Below are positions 43,775-53,370 of a DNA stretch of 64,000 bases, in pieces (within the stretch, counting starts at the first letter, position 1; the number at the start of each line of letters is the position of its first letter). This stretch comes from Neobacillus mesonae (GTDB lineage: Bacteria; Bacillota; Bacilli; Bacillales; Cytobacillaceae), in the NCBI RefSeq assembly GCF_001636315.1, contig NZ_KV440949.1:336203-400202 (forward strand), given 5' to 3'. The notes under the pieces are model-generated. The model was not told the DNA's origin. It worked only from the letters and a program-made list of their open reading frames with translations, and did no database searches. Both the position numbers and the translations under genes were made by a program.

Positions 43775-45278
43775 AATCCTCCATTCTAAATAGTGGCGTT
43801 AAATCCTCTCTAACAAAATGGTTATAAAAATAATCATTACTCGCCGTATCATATTTGTAATCTTTTTTCCATTCATCAATATTAAGTGCAATTTCCTTTA
43901 ACGCTTGTGCAAACAAGGATATTTCTTTGTTTGTCATGATCGGGTGGAGTGAATAGCGGACCCAGCCTGGTTTTGTTGACAAATCACCTTGATTAATTTT
44001 ATCAGTAATTTGTTTCGAAGAACTTTTATCAATATTAAACAAATAATGGCCATAGGTTCCGGCACATGAACAGCCGCCCCTTACTTGAATACCATAGCGA
44101 TCATTCAGGAGCCGGACAATTAAATTATAATGGATATTTTCCATCGTAAAGGAAATAATCCCAAGGCGATTTTTCACATGGCCTTCCATGATTCGCAGTC
44201 CTGGGACTTCTTCCAACTTGGGAAACAAAAGTGCTAATTGCTCTTTTTCCCGGTTTAGAATATTGTCAATCCCCATTTGCTCTTTTAAATTGATACAAAG
44301 CGCTGTTCGAATCGCCTGAAGGATCCCCGGTGTGCCCCCGTCTTCCCGCAGTTCAATCTCATTATAATAATGATGCCCGCCCCACGGGTTCGTCCAAGTA
44401 ACCGTTCCTCCGCCGGGATGATCAGGGACTTTATTGGAATATAATCTCGAATCAAATATTAAAACTCCGCTTGTTCCCGGGCCGCCTAAGAACTTATGGG
44501 GAGAGAAAAAGACCGCATCTAGCTTTTCCAATGGGTCTTTCGGGTGCATATTAATTTTGACATATGGGGCAGATGCGGCAAAGTCGACAAAACAACTTCC
44601 TCCATGCTGATGCATGATTTTGGCTAATTGATGATAAGGAGTTAGAATGCCAGTGACATTTGAACAGGCGGAAAACGAACCTATTTTCCACTTTCGCTTT
44701 TTATACCGACGCAGTAATTGTTTTAAATGGCTAATATCAACACCGCCATTCGCATCAGGATTAATGACTTCAACATCCGAAGCCGTCTCTAGCCATGATG
44801 TTTGATTCGAATGATGTTCTAAATGTGTCAAAAAAACAATTGGTCTCTCACGTTCTGGCAGCTTAAGCCGGGCTTTCCACCGTTCATGTACCCTTAGCCC
44901 TAATATCCGTTGAAATTTATTGATAACAGATGTCATCCCAAAACCGTCTAGAATCACTACATCATTCGGGCCAGCATTCACATGCTCCTTAATAATTTCC
45001 TTTGAATGTTTATACATTCCCGTCATCATTAGGCTTGTAACATTCGATTCTGTATGCGTATTGGCCATATATGGTCCAAACACTTCAGACATTTTTTGTT
45101 CAATTGGCCGGTAGAGCCGCCCGCTAGCCGTCCAATCCGCATACAAAATTTTCTTTTTCCCATAGGGCGAATCAAATTCTTGATCCATTCCGATGGTCTC
45201 CGAACGAAATTGTTGAAAATAGTGCTCAAGGTTTTCCGGAATCCGAAACGTTTTACTGCCAAGATTCGCGGTAATCAT
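43773..45278 (-). CDS. Class V aminotransferase, cysteine-desulfurase-like
   Basis: A 501-aa PLP enzyme of fold type I. The PLP-binding Lys lies in FFSPHKFLGGPGTSG, and a conserved Cys motif GGCSCAGTYGHY lies near residue 410, where SufS/NifS-type desulfurases hold the catalytic Cys. It is longer than SufS (about 405 aa), with an N-terminal extension and extra C-terminal residues. Substrate is not known; cysteine desulfuration or a related C-S lyase step is likely. ATG 45278 follows GGAGG by about 8 bases. It is upstream of csoR on the same strand with a terminator between. Confidence 0.85.
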   Translation of the reverse strand: MITANLGSKTFRIPENLEHYFQQFRSETIGMDQEFDSPYGKKKILYADWTASGRLYRPIEQKMSEVFGPYMANTHTESNVTSLMMTGMYKHSKEIIKEHVNAGPNDVVILDGFGMTSVINKFQRILGLRVHERWKARLKLPERERPIVFLTHLEHHSNQTSWLETASDVEVINPDANGGVDISHLKQLLRRYKKRKWKIGSFSACSNVTGILTPYHQLAKIMHQHGGSCFVDFAASAPYVKINMHPKDPLEKLDAVFFSPHKFLGGPGTSGVLIFDSRLYSNKVPDHPGGGTVTWTNPWGGHHYYNEIELREDGGTPGILQAIRTALCINLKEQMGIDNILNREKEQLALLFPKLEEVPGLRIMEGHVKNRLGIISFTMENIHYNLIVRLLNDRYGIQVRGGCSCAGTYGHYLFNIDKSSSKQITDKINQGDLSTKPGWVRYSLHPIMTNKEISLFAQALKEIALNIDEWKKDYKYDTASNDYFYNHFVREDLTPLFRMED

Positions 45279-45382
45279 GTCCAATGCCTCCTCCACTTAC
45301 TTGTTCTGCTTATCAATATATGCACAAACCTTTTCAGTGGTAAAACGATAGATAAAAAAATGGCTTCGAGTACAAATAAAGA

Positions 45383-45401
45383 CGCCCAAATAATTTGGGC
45401 G
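45383..45401 (-). terminator. Terminator of the coiled-coil gene
   Basis: CGCCCAAA (45383-45390) and TTTGGGCG (45394-45401), then a weak T-rich stretch on the minus strand. Confidence 0.6.
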
Positions 45402-45412
45402 CCATTCTCTTA

Positions 45413-45760
45413 TTAATACGTCGTGACCTTAGCTGATTCTTTTTTGGTCACTTCATCGATTTTTTGAATAAACATTTGGAAGACCCGCTTTTTCTCCTCT
45501 AGGTCCTTTATGTATTCCTTTAATTGATTATAATTTTCCTCAAATGGTTTATGGTACATTTGCCGTATCTTTTCAATAATTTCTTCGTTTACGGTCGATT
45601 GGATCACTTGCTTGGTGATTCCATATTTGTAGGAATAGACCTTTAATTCCTGTGCGACTTCCTCATATTCTTTTTCAATTTCATCGAGAACCAGTAATAT
45701 ATCATTTCTCCAATCTTCTAGTGATTTTTGAAGATAGGATTTTACGATTGTATCTTCCAT
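45413..45760 (-). CDS. Coiled-coil hypothetical protein, 115 aa
   Basis: A hydrophilic, Glu/Lys/Gln-rich protein predicted to be almost all helix (KSLEDWRNDILLVLDEIEKEYEEVAQELKVY, and NYNQLKEYIKDLEEKKRVFQMFIQKIDE). No family is known to me. GGGGGTT precedes the ATG at 45760. It lies alone between the desulfurase-like gene and the DMT transporter. Confidence 0.6.
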   Translation of the reverse strand: MEDTIVKSYLQKSLEDWRNDILLVLDEIEKEYEEVAQELKVYSYKYGITKQVIQSTVNEEIIEKIRQMYHKPFEENYNQLKEYIKDLEEKKRVFQMFIQKIDEVTKKESAKVTTY

Positions 45761-45852
45761 ATTAACCCCCGCCGCCATAGTTAGTATTAGTCTATTATAG
45801 CGTTAATAGTTTACATAGAAGTTTCTCATAGATTACAAAGTTTTTTCATAGA

Positions 45853-46686
45853 TTATAATTTGGTAAAAATAATGCCCAGCAACGCAGTAAATACTCCTAC
45901 CAGCTGATAGGACTTTAACTTTTCTTTGAAAAATAGCAGGCCTGCAAGTACAACCACTAAGCAGTTTAAACTAACAATCGGAAAAACGATACTGGCTGTC
46001 CCAGTTTGCAGCGCATAGAAATAGCTGCTGTAGCCAAAAAAGCTGATTAATCCGACAATGGAACCGACATTCGCTTCTGATTTCTGCCATTTTTCCTTAA
46101 TCGTCAAACTGCAAATCCCTAAATAAAGAGTTCCACCGCCGTACATAGCGATCAAAATTTCCAGAGAACCAATATGGAAAAACGAAGATGTTTTCATCAA
46201 TATTCCGAGCAGTCCAAAGGACATGATTGATAGAATGACCCGAATCATCCATGGCCGGTAGTTAATAATACGATTCGCTGCGGGAGAATATTGGATGGTA
46301 ATAGCCGACCCCAGCATGAATACAATGCCTACCCACTGCAAAACGGTAATATGCTCATTGAAAATGATGCCCGCAGTCAAGATTGGAAAAATGGCATTCG
46401 TTCCAATGATTGGTGATGTTAAGCTGGCCGGACCATTTTCAAATGCTTTCGACATTTGAATATTCCCATTTGCATTCAATATGCCGATGATGGCTCCCAG
46501 TAAAATGGCAGAAAGCCCAAGATGAACTCCTTTAATAATCCCAAAACCGATTGTTAAGATAAATGCCGTGAAATAAAAGTAAAGCTGAATATGAACCTTT
46601 GAATATCCGTTCCCTGTACTCCACTTAAAAATCGAATTATTTGCACCAAAGCATACCATCGTTACAAACGCAGCTGCAATCCACAT
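45853..46686 (-). CDS. EamA/DMT family transporter
   Basis: A 277-aa protein with ten helices in two EamA repeats (first AAFVTMVCFGANNSIFKWS, second near RVILSIMSFGLLGILMKTSS). The end FPIVSLNCLVVVLAGLLFFKEKLKSYQLVGVFTALLGIIF is typical. Substrate unknown. AGAAGGA precedes the ATG at 46686; an earlier ATG (46719) lacks a good RBS. Confidence 0.85.
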   Translation of the reverse strand: MWIAAAFVTMVCFGANNSIFKWSTGNGYSKVHIQLYFYFTAFILTIGFGIIKGVHLGLSAILLGAIIGILNANGNIQMSKAFENGPASLTSPIIGTNAIFPILTAGIIFNEHITVLQWVGIVFMLGSAITIQYSPAANRIINYRPWMIRVILSIMSFGLLGILMKTSSFFHIGSLEILIAMYGGGTLYLGICSLTIKEKWQKSEANVGSIVGLISFFGYSSYFYALQTGTASIVFPIVSLNCLVVVLAGLLFFKEKLKSYQLVGVFTALLGIIFTKL

Positions 46687-46927
46687 GATGATCCTTCTTT
46701 CTGTTATATTACAATACACATATTAAACCTCTTTTCTACAATTCTCAATAATATTTTCAAAAAATTATATTGTTCGCGGATTTTTTGCAAAATATGTTGG
46801 TATTTCTACCTTCAAGTCTTGTTTTGATAGCTTTTGTCATGGGGCAGGAAAATTGGATACCACATGGTGAATTACATACACATAGACAAATTTTTTCCTA
46901 GATAGATATAGAAAGGAATGGAGTTTG

Positions 46928-47875
46928 ATGAAGACCTATACATTAAAAGAAGTGGCAAAAAAAATAAATATTGCACCAGGGATTATCCGCCAATGGGAGA
47001 AGGAATTAAATGAGTATTTAGAGATTCCCCGTTCAAAACAGGGGGCACGTATTTATACAGATACGGAAATAGAGCTTTTGCAGGAAATCAAAGAAATGTA
47101 CTGCCAAAAATTAAGTAAAGAGATGATCCGAACAAACTTACAACAATTACATGAGTCGGAACGTGAGGCAGAACCCGAAATGTTGAATACAGATAAAGTA
47201 GAAGCAATCAAGCCGATAGAAAACACGCAAACAACGGATGTCACAGCGGAAACAACAGATGTTTCTGTGGAAGTTATTGCAGCAGAAGCCATCACCACTG
47301 CGCCGGCAAATGAAGAACCTAATCTGAATGCCAGTCTTTTTCTAGAAGCAGTTGATACCTTTAAAAACAACTTCATCAATGAAGTAAAGGAAGAAATCCG
47401 CACTGTGGTCCGGAAAGAACTAATCGAAGAAATGAAGAAAGAAATCAATAAGGGAACATACACCACCGTCAAAACTCTTACCGATTCGATTTACAAATCA
47501 ACGGCTAATACAAAAGCGGAGATTGAAGGGCTATCAGAAACTGTTGAAAAAGCATCAGAGGAAACAGCTGATAAATTGCAGTATCTTTCCAACAGCATAA
47601 AGAATGTCTCGATTGAAACAGCGGATGAGATTGCGACTTTATCAAAGCAATTATCGGAAACGACAAATAATCTATCACATACGATCGATTACACAAACAA
47701 CGAATTATCGGGTCTGACAGAAGCAATTTCACTTGACCGGGAATTCTTTGTGGAGGAACGTCAGCAATACCTTCATGAAATTAGCCAAAGAGAGGTCGCA
47801 TTCCAGCAAATGCTGACAAATTTTAGAGATGTTGCCGCAGCCAAGGAGAAAAAATGGTGGAAATTTTGGTCATAA
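46928..47875 (+). CDS. MerR-like HTH protein with DUF3967 tail
   Basis: A 315-aa protein. An N-terminal MerR-type winged helix (TLKEVAKKINIAPGIIRQWEKEL..GARIYTDTEIELLQEI) is followed by an unstructured acidic linker, a long coiled coil (about 135-285, with repeated LS..TN.L pattern) and a DUF3967 end (FFVEERQQYLHEISQREVAFQQMLTNFRDVAAAKEKKWWKFWS). DNA-binding, RacA-like organisation. It is followed 100 bases later by racA on the same strand. Role unknown; chromosome organisation is possible. Confidence 0.8.
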   Translation: MKTYTLKEVAKKINIAPGIIRQWEKELNEYLEIPRSKQGARIYTDTEIELLQEIKEMYCQKLSKEMIRTNLQQLHESEREAEPEMLNTDKVEAIKPIENTQTTDVTAETTDVSVEVIAAEAITTAPANEEPNLNASLFLEAVDTFKNNFINEVKEEIRTVVRKELIEEMKKEINKGTYTTVKTLTDSIYKSTANTKAEIEGLSETVEKASEETADKLQYLSNSIKNVSIETADEIATLSKQLSETTNNLSHTIDYTNNELSGLTEAISLDREFFVEERQQYLHEISQREVAFQQMLTNFRDVAAAKEKKWWKFWS

Positions 47876-47977
47876 TTTACCACATATAAACAAGCCGTCA
47901 ATCCCATTGGAATTTTCGCCTTGATTTGATTTGTCGTAAAAGTGTCAATGGTTATTTTTTCTTTGGAGGGATTACTC

Positions 47978-48499
47978 TTGAATACAACGGAAGTAGCTAT
48001 TATTTTAGGGGTTTCTGTCAGTACTGTTCAGCGCTGGGTAAAGCAGCTAGGATTGCCAATGGAACGCAATGACCGGGGACATTATTTTTTCAAAGAGGAG
48101 GATATTGAATTATTGAAAAATATCAAGGAGCAATTGCAGAGTGGTGCACTGCTGCAGGACATTGCCCCGGTGACGGAAAAGAAACCATCCCGCAGAGGAA
48201 CAATTAAGAATGTCGAGCAGGAACAAACCATCGAATTTTTAATGACGAAGGTAAAGGAGCTCGAATTAAACCTCCATGCAAAAGCAGATTCTGTTACCTC
48301 CTATCAGCTCCTGCAGCATCGGAGAGAAATCGAAGACTTGCAGGCCCATATAACCGGGCTGAATAAAAAGGTGGAACTGCTCGAGCAAGAATTAAACACA
48401 TTAAAAGCTGGTCCTTCCATAGAAAAACCTTATGTATTAGACGACAGTAAAGTCAAAAGAAAGAAGAAAAATTTTGTCAGCTCATTTTTTGGTTTTTAA
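47978..48499 (+). CDS. racA: Chromosome-anchoring protein RacA
   Basis: A 173-aa protein. The N-terminal winged helix (NTTEVAIILGVSVSTVQRWVKQLGLPMERNDRGHYFFKEEDIELL) is followed by a coiled coil (about 75-150), as in B. subtilis RacA, which ties the origin region to the cell pole in the axial filament at sporulation. The TTG start at 47978 is 7 bases from GGAGGG and gives the expected N-terminus. The basic C-terminus (KVKRKKKNFVSSFFGF) fits membrane attachment. Confidence 0.85.
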   Translation: MNTTEVAIILGVSVSTVQRWVKQLGLPMERNDRGHYFFKEEDIELLKNIKEQLQSGALLQDIAPVTEKKPSRRGTIKNVEQEQTIEFLMTKVKELELNLHAKADSVTSYQLLQHRREIEDLQAHITGLNKKVELLEQELNTLKAGPSIEKPYVLDDSKVKRKKKNFVSSFFGF

Positions 48500-48522
48500 A
48501 GGAAATGTCAAAACCCTTCCAT

Positions 48523-48562
48523 AAAAATGACCGAGCGCGTCAATAAACGATCGGTCATTTTT
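48523..48562. terminator. Bidirectional terminator
   Basis: AAAAATGACCGA (48523-48534) pairs with TCGGTCATTTTT (48551-48562), between racA and the convergent Gre-like gene. Confidence 0.88.
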
Positions 48563-48591
48563 CATTGAAATCAAAGAAGCGCTTTCAAAGC

Positions 48592-49047
48592 TTACGCCTC
48601 CTTCATCCTTTTTTCCGCTTCAAATAACTCGCTGCAGTAGCTGATCTCCTTAATGGACACTTGAAGTTCGCCAGTCGGAATCTTGAGGGAAATATTCTCT
48701 CCCAGATCCTTTAATAGAAGCTGTCTTCCTACCGGAGATAAAAAGGAAATGAAGCCTCTATCCGGGTCCGAATGCTCTGGAAAACAAATAACATAATCTT
48801 CTGTATCATTTTCATCGTCATATAAGACCGTAACCTTTGTCCCAATATAAACTTTAGGAAATAATCCGATAAAAGCGTTCTTTTGATTTTGCTTTAACAA
48901 ATCCTCTACTTCTAAAACATATCGATTAAAAAAGTGCTTCAGTCTTTCCTGGATTGGAGTTGATGAGATATAAAGATTTGTTAACTCCTTTAAATTTTCT
49001 TCAATAAAGGCTAACTGTTCAGTAAAAAACTCCTTACTATGGTTCAT
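48592..49047 (-). CDS. GreA/GreB C-terminal domain-type protein
   Basis: A 151-aa protein. The C-terminal part (about 75-145) has the GreA/GreB C-terminal FKBP-like pattern: VTVLYDDENDTEDYVICFPEHSDPDRGFISFLSPVGRQLLLKDLGE. It lacks the N-terminal coiled coil with the acidic catalytic tip, so it probably binds RNA polymerase without cleavage-stimulating activity. The first 70 residues are helical. The ATG at 49047 overlaps an upstream small ORF. Confidence 0.75.
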   Translation of the reverse strand: MNHSKEFFTEQLAFIEENLKELTNLYISSTPIQERLKHFFNRYVLEVEDLLKQNQKNAFIGLFPKVYIGTKVTVLYDDENDTEDYVICFPEHSDPDRGFISFLSPVGRQLLLKDLGENISLKIPTGELQVSIKEISYCSELFEAEKRMKEA

Positions 49048-49105
49048 AATAGTTAGCCCCCTGACTATGATCAAACCTTCTGCAAAACTTCATTACTTTT
49101 TTCAT
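49037..49105 (-). CDS. Possible 22-aa leader peptide overlapping gre-like gene
   Basis: On the minus strand AAGGAGG, then 8 bases, then ATG gives a 22-residue frame starting MKKVMKFCRR. It ends at TAG 49037-49039, 8 bases after the A of the gre-like ATG (49047) in another frame. The RBS is stronger than that of the gre-like gene, so translation may be coupled. This is a prediction from the RBS and overlap. Confidence 0.45.
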   Translation of the reverse strand: MKKVMKFCRRFDHSQGANYYEP

Positions 49106-49306
49106 TGTAAATTCCTCCTTAATAAAAAAAATGAACCTTCCAAATGCATACAATCACTCATAAGCTTTTAGCCTGCTGGCGAAAAGCTTTATGTTGAATC
49201 ATATACTCGAAAGGAAATATTATTGGGTCCTTAAATTATTGGAAGACTTAATATAATATTACCATATCTATACAGGAAAATCCCAATATCCCAAAAATCT
49301 TATGAC

Positions 49307-49340
49307 AAAAAAGCGATTCTTCAACGAGAATCGCTTTTTT
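49307..49340. terminator. Bidirectional terminator
   Basis: AAAAAAGCGATTCT (49307-49320) pairs with AGAATCGCTTTTTT (49327-49340). The 160 bases to its right hold no gene that I can see. Confidence 0.9.
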
Positions 49341-49349
49341 GTCACAGTA

Positions 49350-50357
49350 TTAATTTCCCTGTAAACTATAGGATAAATTCGGTTCAACAATGGGTTTGGT
49401 ATATTTTTTTACCAAATAGCTGCCCAAAAAGACGCAGACTATTAAGGAAAAACAAGCAAGCAGCAGGTAATGGTTAGATATCACCTTTAATCCTTTATTT
49501 GGAATAAGCGCGTTAACCGATTTTATTATAAATCCATGGAATAAATAAATATATAGGGTTCTTTCACCAATCTCCGTTAGTTTTAAGTGAACGGACGGTA
49601 TAAAAGTTAAAAATCCAAAGACTACAAGAATGGTGATTACATACTGGACTCCTCGATATAAACCATCCGCTATGTTTTCAACCCCCATTGCGGAGTAAGA
49701 ACGATCTCCTAAAAGCCATGGTACAGCTTCTTCTGGAAAGCCAAGGCTGAAATAAAGGAATGTTCCAGCAATAACCACAATGCCAATTGGCAATGACCAG
49801 CTGCTCTTAATAATCCTCTTTAATTGTTCCTGGTTTAATAAAAAACCGATGAGGAAATACGGGAAAAACACGAATGTTCTTGATAAACTTAAAAAGCTGC
49901 CGATTTGATCAATGTAGCCGATTCCAATGCCTAAAACAATGCTTAAGGCCACACCCTTCCATTTTAACCTAGCAAACAAATACAACATGCAATTCCAGCA
50001 GAATAAGCTGAGTAAAAACCACATCGTCCAATGGGGCTGGAATAAATCATAGTGAAATGTTTCCTCTTTGCCGCTGAGATAATAGTAGACAGAATACAGT
50101 AGTTGGAAGATAAAATATGGCAGTAAGATTTTCTTCACCGTCTTTTGGATATACCCCTTTTTTCCAAATCCCTTTGAAAAATAACCGGAAATAAAAATAA
50201 ACGCCGGCATGTGAAAGAGATAGATGAAGGTATATAACGTAAACAGAAGTCCGTCTTTTTCCTTTAACGGACTAATCACATGGCCAAAAACCACAAGAAA
50301 AATTAAGATAAATTTAGCGTTATCAAAATATTTGCTCCTTCTTGATTGGGAAGCCAT
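49350..50357 (-). CDS. Acyltransferase 3 family membrane protein
   Basis: A 335-aa multi-pass protein of the acyltransferase-3 (AT3) family, with about ten helices. Recognisable features: the N-terminal YFDNAKFILIFLVVFGHVISP (family Arg/His region), FIYLFHMPAFIFISGYF and the later FPYFLIGFLLNQEQ. AT3 proteins O-acylate cell-surface polysaccharides or lipids; the substrate cannot be read. The ATG at 50357 follows AGGTGAGGA; an upstream ATG at 50366 is also possible. Confidence 0.85.
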   Translation of the reverse strand: MASQSRRSKYFDNAKFILIFLVVFGHVISPLKEKDGLLFTLYTFIYLFHMPAFIFISGYFSKGFGKKGYIQKTVKKILLPYFIFQLLYSVYYYLSGKEETFHYDLFQPHWTMWFLLSLFCWNCMLYLFARLKWKGVALSIVLGIGIGYIDQIGSFLSLSRTFVFFPYFLIGFLLNQEQLKRIIKSSWSLPIGIVVIAGTFLYFSLGFPEEAVPWLLGDRSYSAMGVENIADGLYRGVQYVITILVVFGFLTFIPSVHLKLTEIGERTLYIYLFHGFIIKSVNALIPNKGLKVISNHYLLLACFSLIVCVFLGSYLVKKYTKPIVEPNLSYSLQGN

Positions 50358-50616
50358 TTTCCTCACCTCTGTAAATGGATTCGATCAAAAGGTATAGTAA
50401 TATTATATTATTATTTGTTGCACAGTTCATCAAAATGTTATCCTTCTTACTAAAATAGAAGTGTAATTACCCTTTTTATCATTTTACCCTAAATATATTA
50501 CAAATTGATGATAGGAAAATAACTTTTAGTTGCAGCTAATTTACAATTTTACAATAATAATTACTTTTTCCTATGAAAAAATAACTATTAGAAGTTTCGC
50601 CCCCGGCTCTTTAATC

Positions 50617-50656
50617 AAAAAAGCTTTAAGGGTAAATCAACCCCTAAAGCCTTTTT
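50617..50656 (-). terminator. Terminator of nrnB
   Basis: AAAAAGCTTTAAGGG (plus) against CCCTAAAGCCTTTTT, giving a hairpin with a T-run on the minus strand. The region 50367-50616 is AT-rich, and I see no gene in it. Confidence 0.85.
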
Positions 50657-51901
50657 CTATCCAATGATATCCATTAATTGATTACTTATAATCTCTTGGT
50701 AATTTTCCTTTAATTCATTTAAGGAGATTTTGAATAGCGCCGCCAGTTGGGGCAGGTATTCTTGGTCATATCTTAGCCAAGAGGCATAGTTTCTTTTTAT
50801 AAACCGCTCCGCTTCATTAAAGGATGAAAAAGACTGTCCCAACCTTTTTCCCCTATGGACAATCTCAAATATCCCGTCTTTTGGGAGTATAAATGAGATT
50901 TCATTTTGATGGTTTTGATAGCTAATGGCATACAGAGAATCCTTTACATTAAATTCATTCCGGTCGGCATCCAGTTTAGGCGGATGCTGATCGAACACAT
51001 CGACAACGAATGCTTTAAATACGTCAGCACTCAAATCTGCACCGGATGCTTTGGGATGTCCACCGCCGCCATATGTTTTCGCAAACTCCGCAACATTCAC
51101 ATCATCATGAATCGTGCGAAAACCAATTTTCTTAGTGCCTACATTTAATAGAGCAATCATATCCAAGTGAGGGTTCAGATTATTTAAGGCATTTCCAAGC
51201 TCCGATAAGTGCTGCTCGGCATGGACAATCCCGACACAATATTCACCAATAAAGCTTTGCACCATTTGTCTGCTTTTGGATTGAATATACCGCTGGATTT
51301 TTTTCTCCTCAATATCCAGAATCATTGTTTCCGTGTCCGTAAATGTAAACGAACCCTTATTACCGGAAATTCTTTTTATCATTTCCTCTTCAAACTGTTC
51401 CCGGTTCATAATGTAAAACAAATCATTTAACCGTTTGGCCGCCAAATTATTATTTTCATCCCATTCCCACGTATCGTATTGCCGTACTAAATCAATAAAT
51501 TCCTCAAGCGTCTGATTTCTCTCCATCATTCCATGTTCAATTAAATAATCATAAAATAACGAGGTCGCACATGTCTTTTTGCCATTTTCATATTCAGGGT
51601 TCACATTTCCCCATTCATATTGATTAAAATGCATCGCTGTCACATGATGGTCAATCACTCGAATATGTTTTCCCGCATTGTATCGTTCAGCTAATTTCTT
51701 CTCAATTTCCATATTGACCGCGAGATCTGTAATATATGTATCTTCCTTATCATTCTCATGATTTGAAATAAATGCATCTACCCTCTGATTAAGATTACGA
51801 TAGGAACAGTATGAAACCTTTGCTTGCTCCCCAAAGGCAATTTTCGCAATCACCCCGCATCCCAATCCGTCCAAATCAATATCAGTAAATAGTTTAACCA
51901 T
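50657..51901 (-). CDS. nrnB: DHH phosphoesterase, oligoribonuclease NrnB-like
   Basis: A 414-aa DHH-DHHA1 enzyme. DHH motifs: FTDIDLDGLGC (first), YITDLAVN, VIDHHVTAM (DHH signature) and a C-terminal RNA-binding GGGGHPKASGA. It resembles B. subtilis NrnB (YngD), which degrades short oligoribonucleotides from the 3' end. The N-terminus looks complete and the length agrees with NrnB. It is monocistronic. Confidence 0.88.
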   Translation of the reverse strand: MVKLFTDIDLDGLGCGVIAKIAFGEQAKVSYCSYRNLNQRVDAFISNHENDKEDTYITDLAVNMEIEKKLAERYNAGKHIRVIDHHVTAMHFNQYEWGNVNPEYENGKKTCATSLFYDYLIEHGMMERNQTLEEFIDLVRQYDTWEWDENNNLAAKRLNDLFYIMNREQFEEEMIKRISGNKGSFTFTDTETMILDIEEKKIQRYIQSKSRQMVQSFIGEYCVGIVHAEQHLSELGNALNNLNPHLDMIALLNVGTKKIGFRTIHDDVNVAEFAKTYGGGGHPKASGADLSADVFKAFVVDVFDQHPPKLDADRNEFNVKDSLYAISYQNHQNEISFILPKDGIFEIVHRGKRLGQSFSSFNEAERFIKRNYASWLRYDQEYLPQLAALFKISLNELKENYQEIISNQLMDIIG

Positions 51902-51984
51902 ATGTTTACCACCATTCGATTATATTTCCATAAAAGTTAGTTTGGTATCTACTTATGAAGCTTATTCAAAAAAATACAATGCTT

Positions 51985-53370
51985 CTATTTAGGAATGATT
52001 ACCTTTACTATTGTTCCCTTTCCCGCTTCACTTTCAATTTCAATTTGCCCATGATGCAGGTCAATGATCGACTTTACAATTGATAATCCCAGCCCTGTAC
52101 CTTTTACGGTGCGGGTCCTTGATGCATCAGCCCTGTAGAAGCGGTCGAAAATCCGTTCCTTTTCATCTGTATCTAGCCCAATACCTGTATCCTTTATTAG
52201 TACTGTAAACTTACAATCTGATTCAGTAAGCTCGACATCAATCGAGCCATTATCCCGATTGTATTTAATGGCATTGGTTAACAGGTTTTCCCAAACGGAA
52301 TATAACAAATTCGAATCCCCTGTAATGATGCTCGTATCAGGAAGCTCGAAACTTAACATGATCCCTTTTTCCATCATGCTCCATTGATATTGATGAATGA
52401 CAGTTCTAATCTGACTTGCAATATTCACCTGTTGAACTTCCATTAAATCTCTTTTACTTTCAATGGAGGACAGGAGCAGCAGCTGCTTTGTCATCTCTGA
52501 CAGTCTGTCTACCTCAGAATCAATCACAGAGATACACTGCTCCTTCTCAATCATACTCTTATCCGGTTCTCTCAGCATATTTAAATACCCTTTAATATTG
52601 GTCAGCGGTGATTGGATATCATGAGTAATATTTGAGATAAGCTCACGGCGGAGGCTGTCTACCCTTGCCAATTTTTCCGACATCGCCGTAAAGTTGGCCG
52701 CTAAATGGCCCAGTTCATCCTTTCTGTCAATATCGAGCCTAATAGAATAATTCCCCTCCGAAATCTCCTTTGTTGCTCGATTCAATTTACTGATGGGTTC
52801 CACAAGATATTTTGTACTAATAAGCACAAATACAATACTTAAAATAATTGAAATCATTAGCAGCCATCCAAAGAGTACATGCATTTCATTAAACATCAGC
52901 TTAATATCAGGTCTGATAAATAAGGCATATTTTTCACCGCGGTATTCAAAAGGAACGCCGACAGAATTTTTTAATTCATTTGCAAAAAATCCGGTTACAA
53001 ATGTTTTATGCGGAAACTCACGGATACCGTGATAAATTTCCCCATGCATTACTTTCTTTGATATCGCAGCGGAAAGATTACGAACCCGGAAGGAAGATCC
53101 AAAAAATTGCCGCTGTCCATCTTCATGAACCACCATTATTTGATAGCCAATCGTACCAATATGGTCAAAATAATCGTCTAAGCGGATCACTGGATGTCTG
53201 CCTGCAAAGTCAGCAATTTCAAACGCAAAATTCGTGATCTTTGAATCATTTTGCTCCTTTAATTTGACTTGATAATAGGCATTGGAAAGTAAAAAGGAAA
53301 TGATGCCGCTGACAATCATAATCATGATTGTTATAAAGGCAAATTTGCTGTATAACGATTTCATCCTCAT
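51985..53370 (-). CDS. Sensor histidine kinase with HAMP
   Basis: A 461-aa kinase. Membrane helices about 9-30 and 165-190, extracytoplasmic sensor between them, then a HAMP (LVEPISKLNRATKEISEGNYSIRL). The H-box is THDIQSPLTNIKGYL, the pattern found in HssS/YvrG-like kinases, with N-box VWENLLTNAIKYN, G1 KDTGIGLD, F-box FDRFYRAD and G2 GLGLSIVKSI. GGAGGT is 7 bases before the ATG. It follows its regulator gene directly; the signal is not known. Confidence 0.92.
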   Translation of the reverse strand: MRMKSLYSKFAFITIMIMIVSGIISFLLSNAYYQVKLKEQNDSKITNFAFEIADFAGRHPVIRLDDYFDHIGTIGYQIMVVHEDGQRQFFGSSFRVRNLSAAISKKVMHGEIYHGIREFPHKTFVTGFFANELKNSVGVPFEYRGEKYALFIRPDIKLMFNEMHVLFGWLLMISIILSIVFVLISTKYLVEPISKLNRATKEISEGNYSIRLDIDRKDELGHLAANFTAMSEKLARVDSLRRELISNITHDIQSPLTNIKGYLNMLREPDKSMIEKEQCISVIDSEVDRLSEMTKQLLLLSSIESKRDLMEVQQVNIASQIRTVIHQYQWSMMEKGIMLSFELPDTSIITGDSNLLYSVWENLLTNAIKYNRDNGSIDVELTESDCKFTVLIKDTGIGLDTDEKERIFDRFYRADASRTRTVKGTGLGLSIVKSIIDLHHGQIEIESEAGKGTIVKVIIPK

